Positions 34,076 to 43,091 of a stretch of 64,000 bases of DNA are shown here, one piece after another. The notes under the pieces are model-generated. The model saw nothing but the letters and a program-made list of their open reading frames with translations. It was not told where the DNA came from and ran no database searches. Location: contig JABTVC010000002.1 in NCBI GenBank assembly GCA_015075005.1, forward strand, positions 434,001-498,000, in the 5' to 3' direction. The position numbers and the translations under genes are program-made. The DNA comes from Planctomycetia bacterium. GTDB taxonomy: Bacteria; Planctomycetota; Brocadiia; Brocadiales; Brocadiaceae. How positions within the stretch are numbered: the first letter of the stretch is position 1; the number at the start of each line of letters is the position of its first letter.

Positions 34076-35053
34076 ATGATAAGAGAGGAACCACTTGTAA
34101 GTATTTGCTGCATTACCTATAATCACGAACCATACATAAGGGATGCCATAGAAGGCTTTTTAATGCAGGAAGCTGGCTTCCCGTTTGAAATAATTATTCA
34201 CGACGATGCCTCTACAGATAAAACGGCAGAAATCATCAGAGAATACGAACAAAAGCATCCAGATATTATTAAGCCTATATATCAGACAGAAAATCAGTAT
34301 TCTAAAGGTGTTAAGCCTAATCCGGCCTACAATTTCCCAAGGGCACGTGGCAAATATATTGCGCTCTGTGAAGGGGATGATTATTGGACTGATCCGAAGA
34401 AGTTGCAGAAGCAAGTGGACGTAATGGAAGCTAACCCTGAATGCACTATGTCTTCTCACGCGTCTAAATTAAAATATGAAGGCAGGAATATATCTGAAGG
34501 TTTATTGAGGCCAAAATGGAAAAGCAGTGTATTTACTACAGATGAAATAATATTGGGTGGGGGAGGTTTTTTCGCTACTAACTCCATGGTATTTAAAAAA
34601 AATATTATAAAAAATCTACCGCGATTCTATTTAGAAGCACCGGTGGGAGATACTCCACTTGTTTTGCTTTGTGCTACAGAAGGTTCTGTTTTTTATATTG
34701 ATGAATGCATGTCGGTATATCGAAAAAATGTGCCTGGATCGTGGAATGAAAGAGTCCTACATGATAGAGATAAATCGAAAGAGCATCTGATAAAAATGCT
34801 TCAAATGTATGAACAATTTGATGTATATACAATACAAAAATACTCACCTTCTATTCGTCATCAAATAAGTAAAAGAATAAGGTACCATTTGACATATTAT
34901 AGCGATTGCCATGGATTTAGTAGAGTCCAATTGAATAATATGTTAGACAAATTGACAATTAAAGATAAGATGTCTGTTCTTATTAAAATGTATTTACCAA
35001 TTATAGATATATCCTTAAAGAAATTAAAAAACTGGTTCTTCTCCCAATTATAG
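34076..35053 (+). CDS. Family 2 glycosyltransferase
   Basis: The GT-A domain starts PLVSICCITYNHEPYIRDAI, with IIHDDASTDKTAEII and the metal motif CEGDDYW. It adds a sugar from a nucleotide donor to a growing glycan at the cytoplasmic membrane face. ATG 34076 follows GGAAAGGA; the TTG at 34061 is less likely. It is the last gene of the glycan locus before an IS relic. The sugar is unknown. Confidence 0.9.
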   Translation: MIREEPLVSICCITYNHEPYIRDAIEGFLMQEAGFPFEIIIHDDASTDKTAEIIREYEQKHPDIIKPIYQTENQYSKGVKPNPAYNFPRARGKYIALCEGDDYWTDPKKLQKQVDVMEANPECTMSSHASKLKYEGRNISEGLLRPKWKSSVFTTDEIILGGGGFFATNSMVFKKNIIKNLPRFYLEAPVGDTPLVLLCATEGSVFYIDECMSVYRKNVPGSWNERVLHDRDKSKEHLIKMLQMYEQFDVYTIQKYSPSIRHQISKRIRYHLTYYSDCHGFSRVQLNNMLDKLTIKDKMSVLIKMYLPIIDISLKKLKNWFFSQL

Positions 35054-35116
35054 CCCTATTCATAAAATTTGCAATATACGATGGAATATTGCTGATAAAC
35101 GTGTATACCGGACACT

Positions 35117-35629
35117 GTGGAGCCAGCAAAATATTCAACATACGATGTTCGTATTAGAGCCGTCAAAGCTATTCTCGCAGGCCAACGAAAAATAGATGTG
35201 GCTAAGGCGTATCAAATTGATTATGCGACACTCTGCAAATGGTGCAAGCGTCATAACAACAGTGAAAATTTTTCTGGTGGTGCAAGCGTCATAACAACAG
35301 TGAAAATTTTTCTGGTTTACAGCGCCAATCTGGTAGCGGCCGTTCTCATATACTAGGCTTAGAGAGCCGCGATCGATTAATGGATATTGTTATGCAACCA
35401 GCATCACATTTTGGATACGAGACTGATTTTTGGACATGTTTTTTATTTACCACCCTATTCACCGGATTTTAATCCCGATGAACAAGTCTGGAATTATCTC
35501 AAACATGAGGAACTCAAAAGTCATCAAGCAAGAACGAAAGATCAGCTCAATACACAAGTGTGCCATGACACACTTGTTATCGCGAATTTAGAATTCACTA
35601 TTCTTCTTCAAAATATTCCTAGAATTTGA
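35117..35629 (+). pseudogene. IS630-family transposase relic
   Basis: The N-terminal helix-turn-helix part reads DVRIRAVKAILAGQRK and TLCKWCKRHNNSEN. A 38-bp tandem duplication (35241-35316) shifts the frame. A third frame continues QPASHFGYETDFWT, and after a large deletion FYLPPYSPDFNPDEQVWNYL, the C-terminal DDE-region motif, is present. At least two disruptions and missing catalytic residues make it inactive. Confidence 0.8.
35241..35316 (+). repeat. 38-bp tandem duplication inside the IS630 relic
   Basis: GGTGCAAGCGTCATAACAAC... occurs at 35241-35278 and again, identically, at 35279-35316. The unit is 38 bases, so it shifts the reading frame. The exactness suggests it is recent or favoured by replication slippage. 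Confidence 0.85.
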
Positions 35630-35818
35630 CGAAAGATACTGCTAAACTAGATAACCGATCTGCCAATGCCTTGTTTTTTAAATTCTGGTAAAAATATTTA
35701 TCAAAGGAACTTTCCCGGGCATCTGATAAGCAGTAAATTCCAAGCATCAAAATTAAAACAGTTATTAAAATTTCCATAACCATTTTTTCTTCTAGTACGG
35801 GGGGATTAAAAAGGTCGC

Positions 35819-36052
35819 GTGTCTGAAGAAAAGACTCAAAAGCGAAAAGGGATCGTGCATATTAATCATGAATATTGCAAACGCTGCGGTATCTGTGTAA
35901 ACTTCTGCCCGGTTAAAAATCTGGAAATTCGGCAACAGAAGTTAATGGAATTAGAAAGATGTATCGCTTGCAGGATGTGCCAGCGATATTGTCCGGATAT
36001 GGCTATTGAAATTGAGGCGATAGATGCCAAAGAAGTTACTACAGGGAAATGA
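35819..36052 (+). CDS. korD: 2[4Fe-4S] ferredoxin-like delta subunit of 2-oxoacid oxidoreductase
   Basis: Two cluster motifs are present: CKRCGICVNFCP and CIACRMCQRYCP. The protein begins with GTG 35819 after a GGGGGGATTAAAAAGG region and is 77 residues. Its last 29 bases overlap the alpha subunit gene. In this context it carries electrons between the oxidoreductase and ferredoxin. Confidence 0.85.
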   Translation: MSEEKTQKRKGIVHINHEYCKRCGICVNFCPVKNLEIRQQKLMELERCIACRMCQRYCPDMAIEIEAIDAKEVTTGK

Positions 36053-37040
36053 GGCCATCGTAATGGCGGCTGAAGTTGCCGGATTAAAGTTCTTCGCGGG
36101 TTATCCCATTACGCCGGCATCTGAGATTATTCATGCGCTGGTCAACAAGAAGCATATAAAGGTACTGCAAATGGAGGACGAGATTGCCTCCATTAACGCT
36201 ATTATCGGCGCATCGCTGGCTGGGCTCAAGGCAATGACAGCGACCTCGGGACCGGGGTTTTCCCTGATGCAGGAAAGTATCGGACTTGCCCACATGATGG
36301 AAGTGCCTCTCGTTATTGTCAATGTTCAAAGGGTGGGACCAAGTACCGGCATGCCCACCTTGCCGGCCCAGGGGGATATTCTCCAATGCATACACGGCAG
36401 TCACGGCGATTACTTTCCCATCGTATTCTATCCCAACTCTGTTTCTGAACTCTATCAATACACTATTGCGGCATTTAATGCAGCTGAAGAATCCATGAGT
36501 CCGGTTATCCTCCTGAGTGATGGATATATCAGCCACCTTTATGAAACCATTATTCCCCACAGGGATTTTACCATCAAAGCAAGAAGCCGCCCGCCTTTAG
36601 GCACAGGGAATCGGCATTTTACCGGATTATCTCACGAGGACTCTGTGCCAAAGACTTCGGATGTTGATAATTACCGGCGACTGATCACCCGCTTTCGCGA
36701 AAAACAACAAGTGACCGCCCAACGATATAACTTCTATGAATATATGGAATGCAGTAAGGAGACTGACACGCTTCTTATATCTTGCGGGGCGCTCTCCCGC
36801 ATCGCCTATTATTTTAAAAATGATTTCGCACTGTACCGCCCCATACGCATGTTCCCTCTTGTTGAAGAGATCAAAATTATCGCCGCCCGATATAAACGAA
36901 TACTCATTATGGAGATGAATATGGGACAATATGCCCAGGAGATTGAGCGCATACTGCATCGTGAAGTAGAGTTTATACCAATCCTGGGCGGCCGTATCGA
37001 CCTGAAAGAGATAAAGCAAAAAATATATGGACAAAAATAG
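36024..37040 (+). CDS. korA: 2-oxoacid:ferredoxin oxidoreductase alpha subunit
   Basis: KLLQGNEAIVMAAEVAGLKF and GYPITPASEI are the pyrimidine-binding TPP-domain start of the alpha subunits; MEDEIASINAIIGAS and TATSGPGFSLM follow. The enzyme oxidises or forms 2-oxoglutarate (or another 2-oxoacid) with ferredoxin and CoA. Length 338 lacks a fused gamma domain. The gene overlaps korD by 29 and korB by 14 bases. Substrate is not certain; Kor is the best guess. Confidence 0.88.
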   Translation: MPKKLLQGNEAIVMAAEVAGLKFFAGYPITPASEIIHALVNKKHIKVLQMEDEIASINAIIGASLAGLKAMTATSGPGFSLMQESIGLAHMMEVPLVIVNVQRVGPSTGMPTLPAQGDILQCIHGSHGDYFPIVFYPNSVSELYQYTIAAFNAAEESMSPVILLSDGYISHLYETIIPHRDFTIKARSRPPLGTGNRHFTGLSHEDSVPKTSDVDNYRRLITRFREKQQVTAQRYNFYEYMECSKETDTLLISCGALSRIAYYFKNDFALYRPIRMFPLVEEIKIIAARYKRILIMEMNMGQYAQEIERILHREVEFIPILGGRIDLKEIKQKIYGQK

Positions 37041-37773
37041 CCATTTTAAACGTTACCTAAAACTTGATTTACTGCCGACAGCCTGGTGTCCCGGCTGTGG
37101 AAACGGGATTGCCCTGAAAACCATATGCCAGGCATTTGACGAACTTGACTTGCCGAAGCAAGGGACCGTGGTCGTTTCGGGAATTGGCTGCTCAGGCAGG
37201 AGCGCCGGATTTTTTGACTTAGATTCAGTCCACTCAGTTCATGGCAGGGCGATTCCTGTAGCCGAAGGCATTAAGTATGCTAACGATGCGCTTAACGTTG
37301 TTGTGGTAAGCGGCGATGGTGACCTGCTTGGCATCGGAGGCAACCACTTGTTACACGCCATACGCCGAAACACGAATATAACCGTTATATGCTACGCAAA
37401 TGAAATTTATGGTATGACGGGCGGTCAGGTCTCCCCTATTACACCTCACAGCACAAAGACCCTTACAACACCCAATGGCAATCCGGATTACCCAGCCGAT
37501 GTGCAGTCTCTCTTTAAACATCATAATAGCTTTTTTGCCCGTACTACGGCTTATCACCTGGATCACATGAAGAAGTGTTTTCTGGAGGCGTTGAAATTCA
37601 AGGGCTTTTCTTTTGTAGAGGCACGAACAATGTGTATCGTCAATTACGGTCGACGCCTGGGTTACAAGAACTCCAATGAGATGCTCATGCACTACAAGGA
37701 GTTTTATAAAATTAATGACTACACAGAAGAGTTGGCGCAAAATGAGATTGGAATCATAAACCGATGTCTGTAG
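37027..37773 (+). CDS. korB: 2-oxoacid:ferredoxin oxidoreductase beta subunit
   Basis: The TPP-pyrophosphate motif GDGDLLGIGGNHLLHAIRRN is intact, and LPTAWCPGCGNGI near the start is the family cysteine motif. A further Cys is in CSGRSAGFF. Length 248 fits the short beta subunits. No gamma subunit gene follows; the next 250 bases are noncoding palindromes. In reductive TCA-type chemistry this enzyme fixes CO2; here that is only a possibility. Confidence 0.88.
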   Translation: MDKNSHFKRYLKLDLLPTAWCPGCGNGIALKTICQAFDELDLPKQGTVVVSGIGCSGRSAGFFDLDSVHSVHGRAIPVAEGIKYANDALNVVVVSGDGDLLGIGGNHLLHAIRRNTNITVICYANEIYGMTGGQVSPITPHSTKTLTTPNGNPDYPADVQSLFKHHNSFFARTTAYHLDHMKKCFLEALKFKGFSFVEARTMCIVNYGRRLGYKNSNEMLMHYKEFYKINDYTEELAQNEIGIINRCL

Positions 37774-37926
37774 GCTGCATACTAAACAGGGTGGTTCCGT
37801 AGGCGTCTGCTGGAGCGCTTTGTTAGACGAGAATCTCGCCGATTTAGCCATTTCTTATCAGACAAGCCAGAATTTTGCAATCTTGTCGTCACGTTTAACA
37901 GGTAGATGGATCGGTTCGCGTGCATG

Positions 37927-38000
37927 CCCGATTTTTGTAAATCGGGTTAACTGGGTAGAGTGGGCATCGCCCACTCTACTCCATATGGCAAGGCGCGTCT
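37927..38000. repeat. Cluster of three palindromes after korB
   Basis: CCCGATTTTTGTAAATCGGG at 37927-37946, GTAGAGTGGGC with its inverted arm at 37954-37978, and GGCAAGGCGCGTCTTGCC near 37987 follow each other. They fill most of the gap between korB and the methylase fragment. Some may end transcription. They resemble a REP-type repeat family distinct from the one near 13000. Confidence 0.6.
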
Positions 38001-38026
38001 TGCCGTTACAATTTTATAAGAGGTAT

Positions 38027-38419
38027 TCAGTCATACCGCTCGTTCATTTTTCGGCAAAGATCAACATAGTGGGCCCGAAGATCAAAACCGACTGCATTTC
38101 TATTTAAGTCCCTTGCAGCAATAAGAGTTGTGCCGCTTCCTACAAACGGGTCCAAAACGAGCTCTCCTTCATGTGTAAATAACTCAATTATTTTCCTCGC
38201 AAGAGAAATTGGGAATGTCGCAGGATGAACCTTTTTATCTCTTACATCTCTGCCTTTATAATAAAACTGCCATACCCCAACCTGACTTTTTAACCACTCT
38301 TTTGCGGTCACGCAATTTATATGGCTATTTTGACAATTACATATTCTCCTAAACCCAATATCTAGCTTTTTGGTGGGAGATGTGGTTGCATCTGGCACAA
38401 TTCTGCAGAATTGCGGCAA
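38027..38419 (-). pseudogene. C-terminal fragment of a DNA N6/N4-methyltransferase
   Basis: The 130-residue frame contains HPATFPISLARKIIELFT and the SAM-binding motif DPFVGSGTTLIAA. These are the later half of a beta-class adenine/cytosine-N4 methyltransferase. The catalytic DPPY motif, which comes first in this class, is absent. The first 30 or so residues look unrelated. A functional full-length gene is not visible. Confidence 0.7.
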
Positions 38420-38502
38420 AATTTATATTGTCTCTTTGATCAACATACGTTTTAAATATCCATAAACGTTTGTTATCTGTATGCTTTTTCAGAAGCAATC
38501 TT

Positions 38503-39690
38503 CTAACTGCCCAAAAATTTCTCAAACCGGTCTATCCCTTTTTCAATATTCGCCATAGATGTTGCATAGGAAATCCTGATGTAATCATCGGCCCCAAAAG
38601 GGGCGCCTGGGACAAAGGCGACAAAGGCCTTTTCGAGCAAAAGGTTTACCAGGTCGAAAGAATTTGTCACTGCCTGACCAGCGATCTTTCTCTGATAAAG
38701 ATCGGACACCCTGGGGAATGCGTAAAATGCGCCATGCGGAAGCAAGCAGGAAACTCCTTTGATCTTGTTCAGCCGTTCAACGATATACCTGCGCCGTTTA
38801 TCAAATTCTTTTACCATAAAATTCACCGAGTCCTGATTGCCTTTTAATGCCTCGACGCCGGCCTTTTGTGTAACGGAATTTGCTCCGGATGTTGTGTGGT
38901 CCTGGATATTCGTTGCCGCCTTGATGATCTCTGCAGCGCCGGCTGCATAACCAAGACGCCAACCCGTCATGGCGTATACCTTTGAAAAACCATTTACCGT
39001 AATTACCTTTTTATAGCATTCGTCACTAAAGGTAGCGGGACTGACGTGCTTTACCCCGTCATACAAAATCTTTTCATAGATCTCATCGGAGATAACGTAA
39101 AGTCCTTTTTCAACCGCAAAACATACAATTTCCCTTAGCTCTTTTTCCGTATAGACCATACCCGTCGGGTTGGCCGGACTGTTCATGAAGAGCAATTTCG
39201 TCCTGGGTGTGACCGTTTTGGCAAGAGATTCTTTGGTTATCTTGAAATTTTCTTTGTCTGTGGTATCCAGAAATACCGGTTTTGCTCCGGCCATGATGAC
39301 CATTTCAGGGTAGCTTACCCAGTACGGTGAGGGGATAATGGCCTCATCTCCTGTGTCACAAAGGACAAGGACAACATTAAGGATGGATTGTTTCGCTCCC
39401 GCAGACACCAGGATTTGGGAAGGGGTATATTTCAACTGATTGTCCTTAAGAAGCTTTTCACAAATAGCCTCTTTTAGTTCCGGTGAACCAGATGTGGGTG
39501 TATATTTGTTGTAGCCGTCTTTGATGGCCTTGATTGCAGCATTTTTTACGTTTTCTGGTACGTCAAAATCGGGTTCTCCTGCGCCAAAACCGATTACATC
39601 AACACCTTTTGCCGCTAGTTGTTTTGCCTTTGCCGTAATGGCAAGCGTTGCCGATGTCTTTACCTCCCGAGCAATTCTTGATAACGACAT
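38503..39690 (-). CDS. aspC: Aspartate aminotransferase (class I)
   Basis: It exchanges the amino group between aspartate and 2-oxoglutarate using PLP. The PLP lysine is in NGFSKVYAMTGWRLGYAAG; NSPANPTG and the N-terminal GFGAGEPDFDVPENV are conserved. ATG 39690 follows AAAAAAGGAG by a suitable distance; a TTG two codons upstream is less likely. Length 395 is typical of the I-gamma subgroup. It stands alone. Confidence 0.93.
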   Translation of the reverse strand: MSLSRIAREVKTSATLAITAKAKQLAAKGVDVIGFGAGEPDFDVPENVKNAAIKAIKDGYNKYTPTSGSPELKEAICEKLLKDNQLKYTPSQILVSAGAKQSILNVVLVLCDTGDEAIIPSPYWVSYPEMVIMAGAKPVFLDTTDKENFKITKESLAKTVTPRTKLLFMNSPANPTGMVYTEKELREIVCFAVEKGLYVISDEIYEKILYDGVKHVSPATFSDECYKKVITVNGFSKVYAMTGWRLGYAAGAAEIIKAATNIQDHTTSGANSVTQKAGVEALKGNQDSVNFMVKEFDKRRRYIVERLNKIKGVSCLLPHGAFYAFPRVSDLYQRKIAGQAVTNSFDLVNLLLEKAFVAFVPGAPFGADDYIRISYATSMANIEKGIDRFEKFLGS

Positions 39691-39927
39691 ATACAAACAT
39701 CTCCTTTTTTAGTTATAAATTAAAACAGCAGGAATTGGATAAAAAAATGCAACACAGGTAAAATACTTTATTTTAAAAAGTATTTTACCTTAAATGCTTG
39801 AGAACGGGTCTTTACAAATTTCAAATAGATAAATCCTTTCTTTAAACATAGCTTTAGCTAAAGTTAATGAACCTTTTCTTTGGATGCTTGAAAGAGTTAT
39901 ATAAAACCGTTATACGAGCACTCCTAT

Positions 39928-42900
39928 TTACTGCTCATCAGTTTCGTTTTTATTCTCAATATCCTCCCGTATTTTCTTCTTCTTGCGTTCTGGTTGCTGC
40001 ACAAGATTAATCTCTCGCCGAATCCACCGCCAAGCGAATGCTTGTTGATCAGGCAAGAATCCGCACATGTCCATCTCTGCTTGCACCTTAGTAGTTTCCA
40101 CTTGTTCAAAGCGTGACACGAAAATCCAGCGCATACGATCAAACAAAGAAATTTTACCCATTTTGATATCCTCAATCGGGCTTGTTTTGATTATCTGTAA
40201 AAGGTCTTTCCGTTGACCCGCTTCCAACATTGCAGCGAATAAAGCAAAAATGCCAAAAAGGGTATCATTATCTAAGTCCGATGGTTCTTCCACTTTCTCA
40301 CTGCTAAATTGATTTTTGATGTATAAAGGTGGGAAAAGAAAATGTTTTTCTTTAATCCACGGTGGTGGATAAGAAAGCAAAATATGACTTACCTCTTTTA
40401 ATGGTATGATGTAATTCCAAAGGCGTTTCTCTACCTTCGGTAGATACGAGGCCCGAAAGACACTATGTAGAATTAATTCAGCAGGAGCTGCAAACAACAT
40501 ATTTGGAAACAAACTAAATCCACAGTGACGGAAGAGACCTTCGAAACTGTACCATTTTATAAGGTTGCCAATCGAAACTTTTCCAAGCCGAAAAGCTTCA
40601 AGGCAAAGTCTAAAATACTTCGGGCACAATGTCTCTATTCGGAGTAAACAGGCATCATAAATGCGGTCTTGAGCATTTGTCCAGAATTCTAATTTTTCTT
40701 GCTGTGGTGATCGCTCAGCTGCCCAGTGACAAAGAGTTCCCAAATTGAGACCAATTTCTAGGAACAGAAGTGCTTCTGGTTCGTTCGCACTATTGATTAG
40801 TTCAACAAGTCGTTTTTCAAGACTGTCTGCTATTGGTGCACGATTTTCAGTTGCAGCATTGAGCAGAGCATAGAAAATTTCCGCTGGTTCGCTATACAAT
40901 CGACGCCTATAGCTGCGAGGGGAGAATTCCTCTTTATTAATTTGCTTAAGACCCCAAGACGGGCAGTGTTCAATAATTGTCGTAGTAATATTCCGAGTCA
41001 CTTTTGGGCTTGGAACCATAAATTCCAAACATCGTGACACGAAGGATAACAAGTTCCACACCTTTCCATTTTTAGCTTTTCGAGCTTGATCTATAAGTGT
41101 GGCAAGCAATTCGTCTCCTGCACCTTCAACATTCTTGTTTTGAAGTTGAAACGCCAATTGTGCAACGACATCCCATTCCCTCTTTTCGATCTTAGGTAAC
41201 AGAATTTCTCCTAATTTATTAGGAATAGGATGCGTTCTGACCAAATGGGCAGCTGTAAAATATTCCAGAAAAGTCCTGTGTGTAAACTGGTAAAGCCTCT
41301 CTCCTTCCTTTGTTGTTCCTGTATCGGTAAATACCCACGCACGGCCTCGACAGAATTCGATGAACTCATGCGCCGCTTTTTCAGCCTCGTCACGATCCTC
41401 AAAACGTCTTGGGCATAAATATTCTGTAGCTTTAGCAACAAGATTCTCTTCTGTTGCACCACCTTGTAACTTCTCGTCAGAATAAATCCAGTGTGCCAGA
41501 TATTTCATCGCTGGGCTAATATGGGCTTCAATTGGGAGGGTAACATGGATACCTCGAGTTTTGTCCCATCGTTCAAAAAGCATCACGGCACACTTTTCAT
41601 ACACGTCTGGACGGTTTCCAGGTATGTAGTTTTCTCCGCGATAGAGGTTGCACATCAACGCCAGCATGAGAGGGTTGGAACGGAGATCCGATACAATTCG
41701 GCTTTCAACGAGGAATGCTTCGGCTTTTTGCTTTTGTTGATCTGATGTCAAGTCTGTATCTGCTGCGAACCATTTTGTCACGTACTCCTTAACTTGGTTC
41801 TCATCAAATGGAGATAAACGAAAGTTTTCAAACTTCTTTTCATCAAGGGGCGCTTGCTCATATCCTACCTCTCGGGATGTAACCAATACTGGAACAGATG
41901 GATAGCGAGTACAGAAAGATTCTATATCACTACTAATTTCTCGACGGTAACTGGTGTCAAGCAGTTCATCCAAACCATCGAAAATAACCACAGCACGGCT
42001 GTTCAAGAGCATATATTCAAATGCGCCGGCTGGCGGTTGAACCTGATATTTAGAGTTTGCAATTATCTCGATGAATTTGAGGATTGAGTAATTATGTGTT
42101 TTCTTCTCAGCCCCATAGTCACGCAGAACTACAAGGATAGGAGTAACCAATCTTCCTGCAAAGAGTCGTGCTGAGTATTGAGTCACGAGATCATTGCATA
42201 GTTTGGATGCAAAAGTTGATTTTCCACCGCCAGGGTTACCTAGAAGTACAGCGCGATAGATGACAAAAAGAAATTCTAACGTATTCAGTAATTGTGCCTC
42301 TTCACCCTTTTCCTTAGGAGTAGTCACGAAATTGGGGCTCACGTAGAGCGTGTCAATAGGCAGCTTGCGAGCCGTATCAAAATGGGGAGGAGTAATGTAT
42401 CCATGACGAGCTGCAACCTGATTGCGGTATTGTTTCTCGAATTCAAGAATTTGTTGAATACTTTGTTTCTGTTGACAAGTAAGAAAATCAAGATTTCTTT
42501 GGATAGTCACGAGTTCATCGAGAATCATCTGGTGCCGGAATGCAGCTTTGGCTTCATGAGCCGAGAGTATTCCATCATCAATAGCCATATTAAAAGCATG
42601 TTCGCATCCCTCTATTAGGGCATCGAAGAGGAGACTTGCTGAATTTACAAGTTTGTTTTCATCTATTCCAACGTAGAGTGAAAAAGAGGTGAGAAATTCT
42701 TTTTTGATTTGTTCAAAACTGCGCTGATGTCTCCCTTCAGAGTGTTTTACTGAATATATTTGTCGAACAACTGCTTCAACTTCAGGTGAAGTTAGAAACA
42801 AGCAAACTTCTTCCAATCTTGAAGGGCCATTCCATTCTATCTTTTCAGCTACTTCATCAGCAGCGTTTTTGAGAAGTGACAGAAAATCAGTATTTTTTTG

Positions 42901-43014
42901 GCCTATTTTTTCACCAAAAAGAAACTTTCTCCCCTTATGGCCTAAATGTGCAATAATTGCAGTGAGACCATTTGCGATTACACCTAAAATGATGTTTTCT
43001 ATGCCAGAGTTCAT
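39928..43014 (-). CDS. NACHT-domain STAND NTPase (bacterial NLR-like)
   Basis: The 1028-residue protein has an N-terminal helical region with a hydrophobic stretch (residues 5-24), a linker, then a NACHT domain. Walker A GNPGGGKST is at 259-267, Walker B AVVIFDGLDELLD at 341-353, and the sensor strand VLVTSREVGY at 376-385. The helical part contains FTHRTFLEYFTAAHL. The C-terminal 400 residues are helical and Trp-rich without leucine-rich, WD or TPR repeats. STAND NTPases oligomerise on sensing a ligand. Related bacterial NACHT proteins defend against phage; no nuclease or toxin effector domain is obvious here. It is a single-gene unit. Confidence 0.8.
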   Translation of the reverse strand: MNSGIENIILGVIANGLTAIIAHLGHKGRKFLFGEKIGQKNTDFLSLLKNAADEVAEKIEWNGPSRLEEVCLFLTSPEVEAVVRQIYSVKHSEGRHQRSFEQIKKEFLTSFSLYVGIDENKLVNSASLLFDALIEGCEHAFNMAIDDGILSAHEAKAAFRHQMILDELVTIQRNLDFLTCQQKQSIQQILEFEKQYRNQVAARHGYITPPHFDTARKLPIDTLYVSPNFVTTPKEKGEEAQLLNTLEFLFVIYRAVLLGNPGGGKSTFASKLCNDLVTQYSARLFAGRLVTPILVVLRDYGAEKKTHNYSILKFIEIIANSKYQVQPPAGAFEYMLLNSRAVVIFDGLDELLDTSYRREISSDIESFCTRYPSVPVLVTSREVGYEQAPLDEKKFENFRLSPFDENQVKEYVTKWFAADTDLTSDQQKQKAEAFLVESRIVSDLRSNPLMLALMCNLYRGENYIPGNRPDVYEKCAVMLFERWDKTRGIHVTLPIEAHISPAMKYLAHWIYSDEKLQGGATEENLVAKATEYLCPRRFEDRDEAEKAAHEFIEFCRGRAWVFTDTGTTKEGERLYQFTHRTFLEYFTAAHLVRTHPIPNKLGEILLPKIEKREWDVVAQLAFQLQNKNVEGAGDELLATLIDQARKAKNGKVWNLLSFVSRCLEFMVPSPKVTRNITTTIIEHCPSWGLKQINKEEFSPRSYRRRLYSEPAEIFYALLNAATENRAPIADSLEKRLVELINSANEPEALLFLEIGLNLGTLCHWAAERSPQQEKLEFWTNAQDRIYDACLLRIETLCPKYFRLCLEAFRLGKVSIGNLIKWYSFEGLFRHCGFSLFPNMLFAAPAELILHSVFRASYLPKVEKRLWNYIIPLKEVSHILLSYPPPWIKEKHFLFPPLYIKNQFSSEKVEEPSDLDNDTLFGIFALFAAMLEAGQRKDLLQIIKTSPIEDIKMGKISLFDRMRWIFVSRFEQVETTKVQAEMDMCGFLPDQQAFAWRWIRREINLVQQPERKKKKIREDIENKNETDEQ

Positions 43015-43091
43015 ATTATTTACCTTCGAGTAAAATATTTTTGTGAATTTCTTTGTGCTACTATGTCTCGGTGGTTTAAAAAGTTTTTTTA

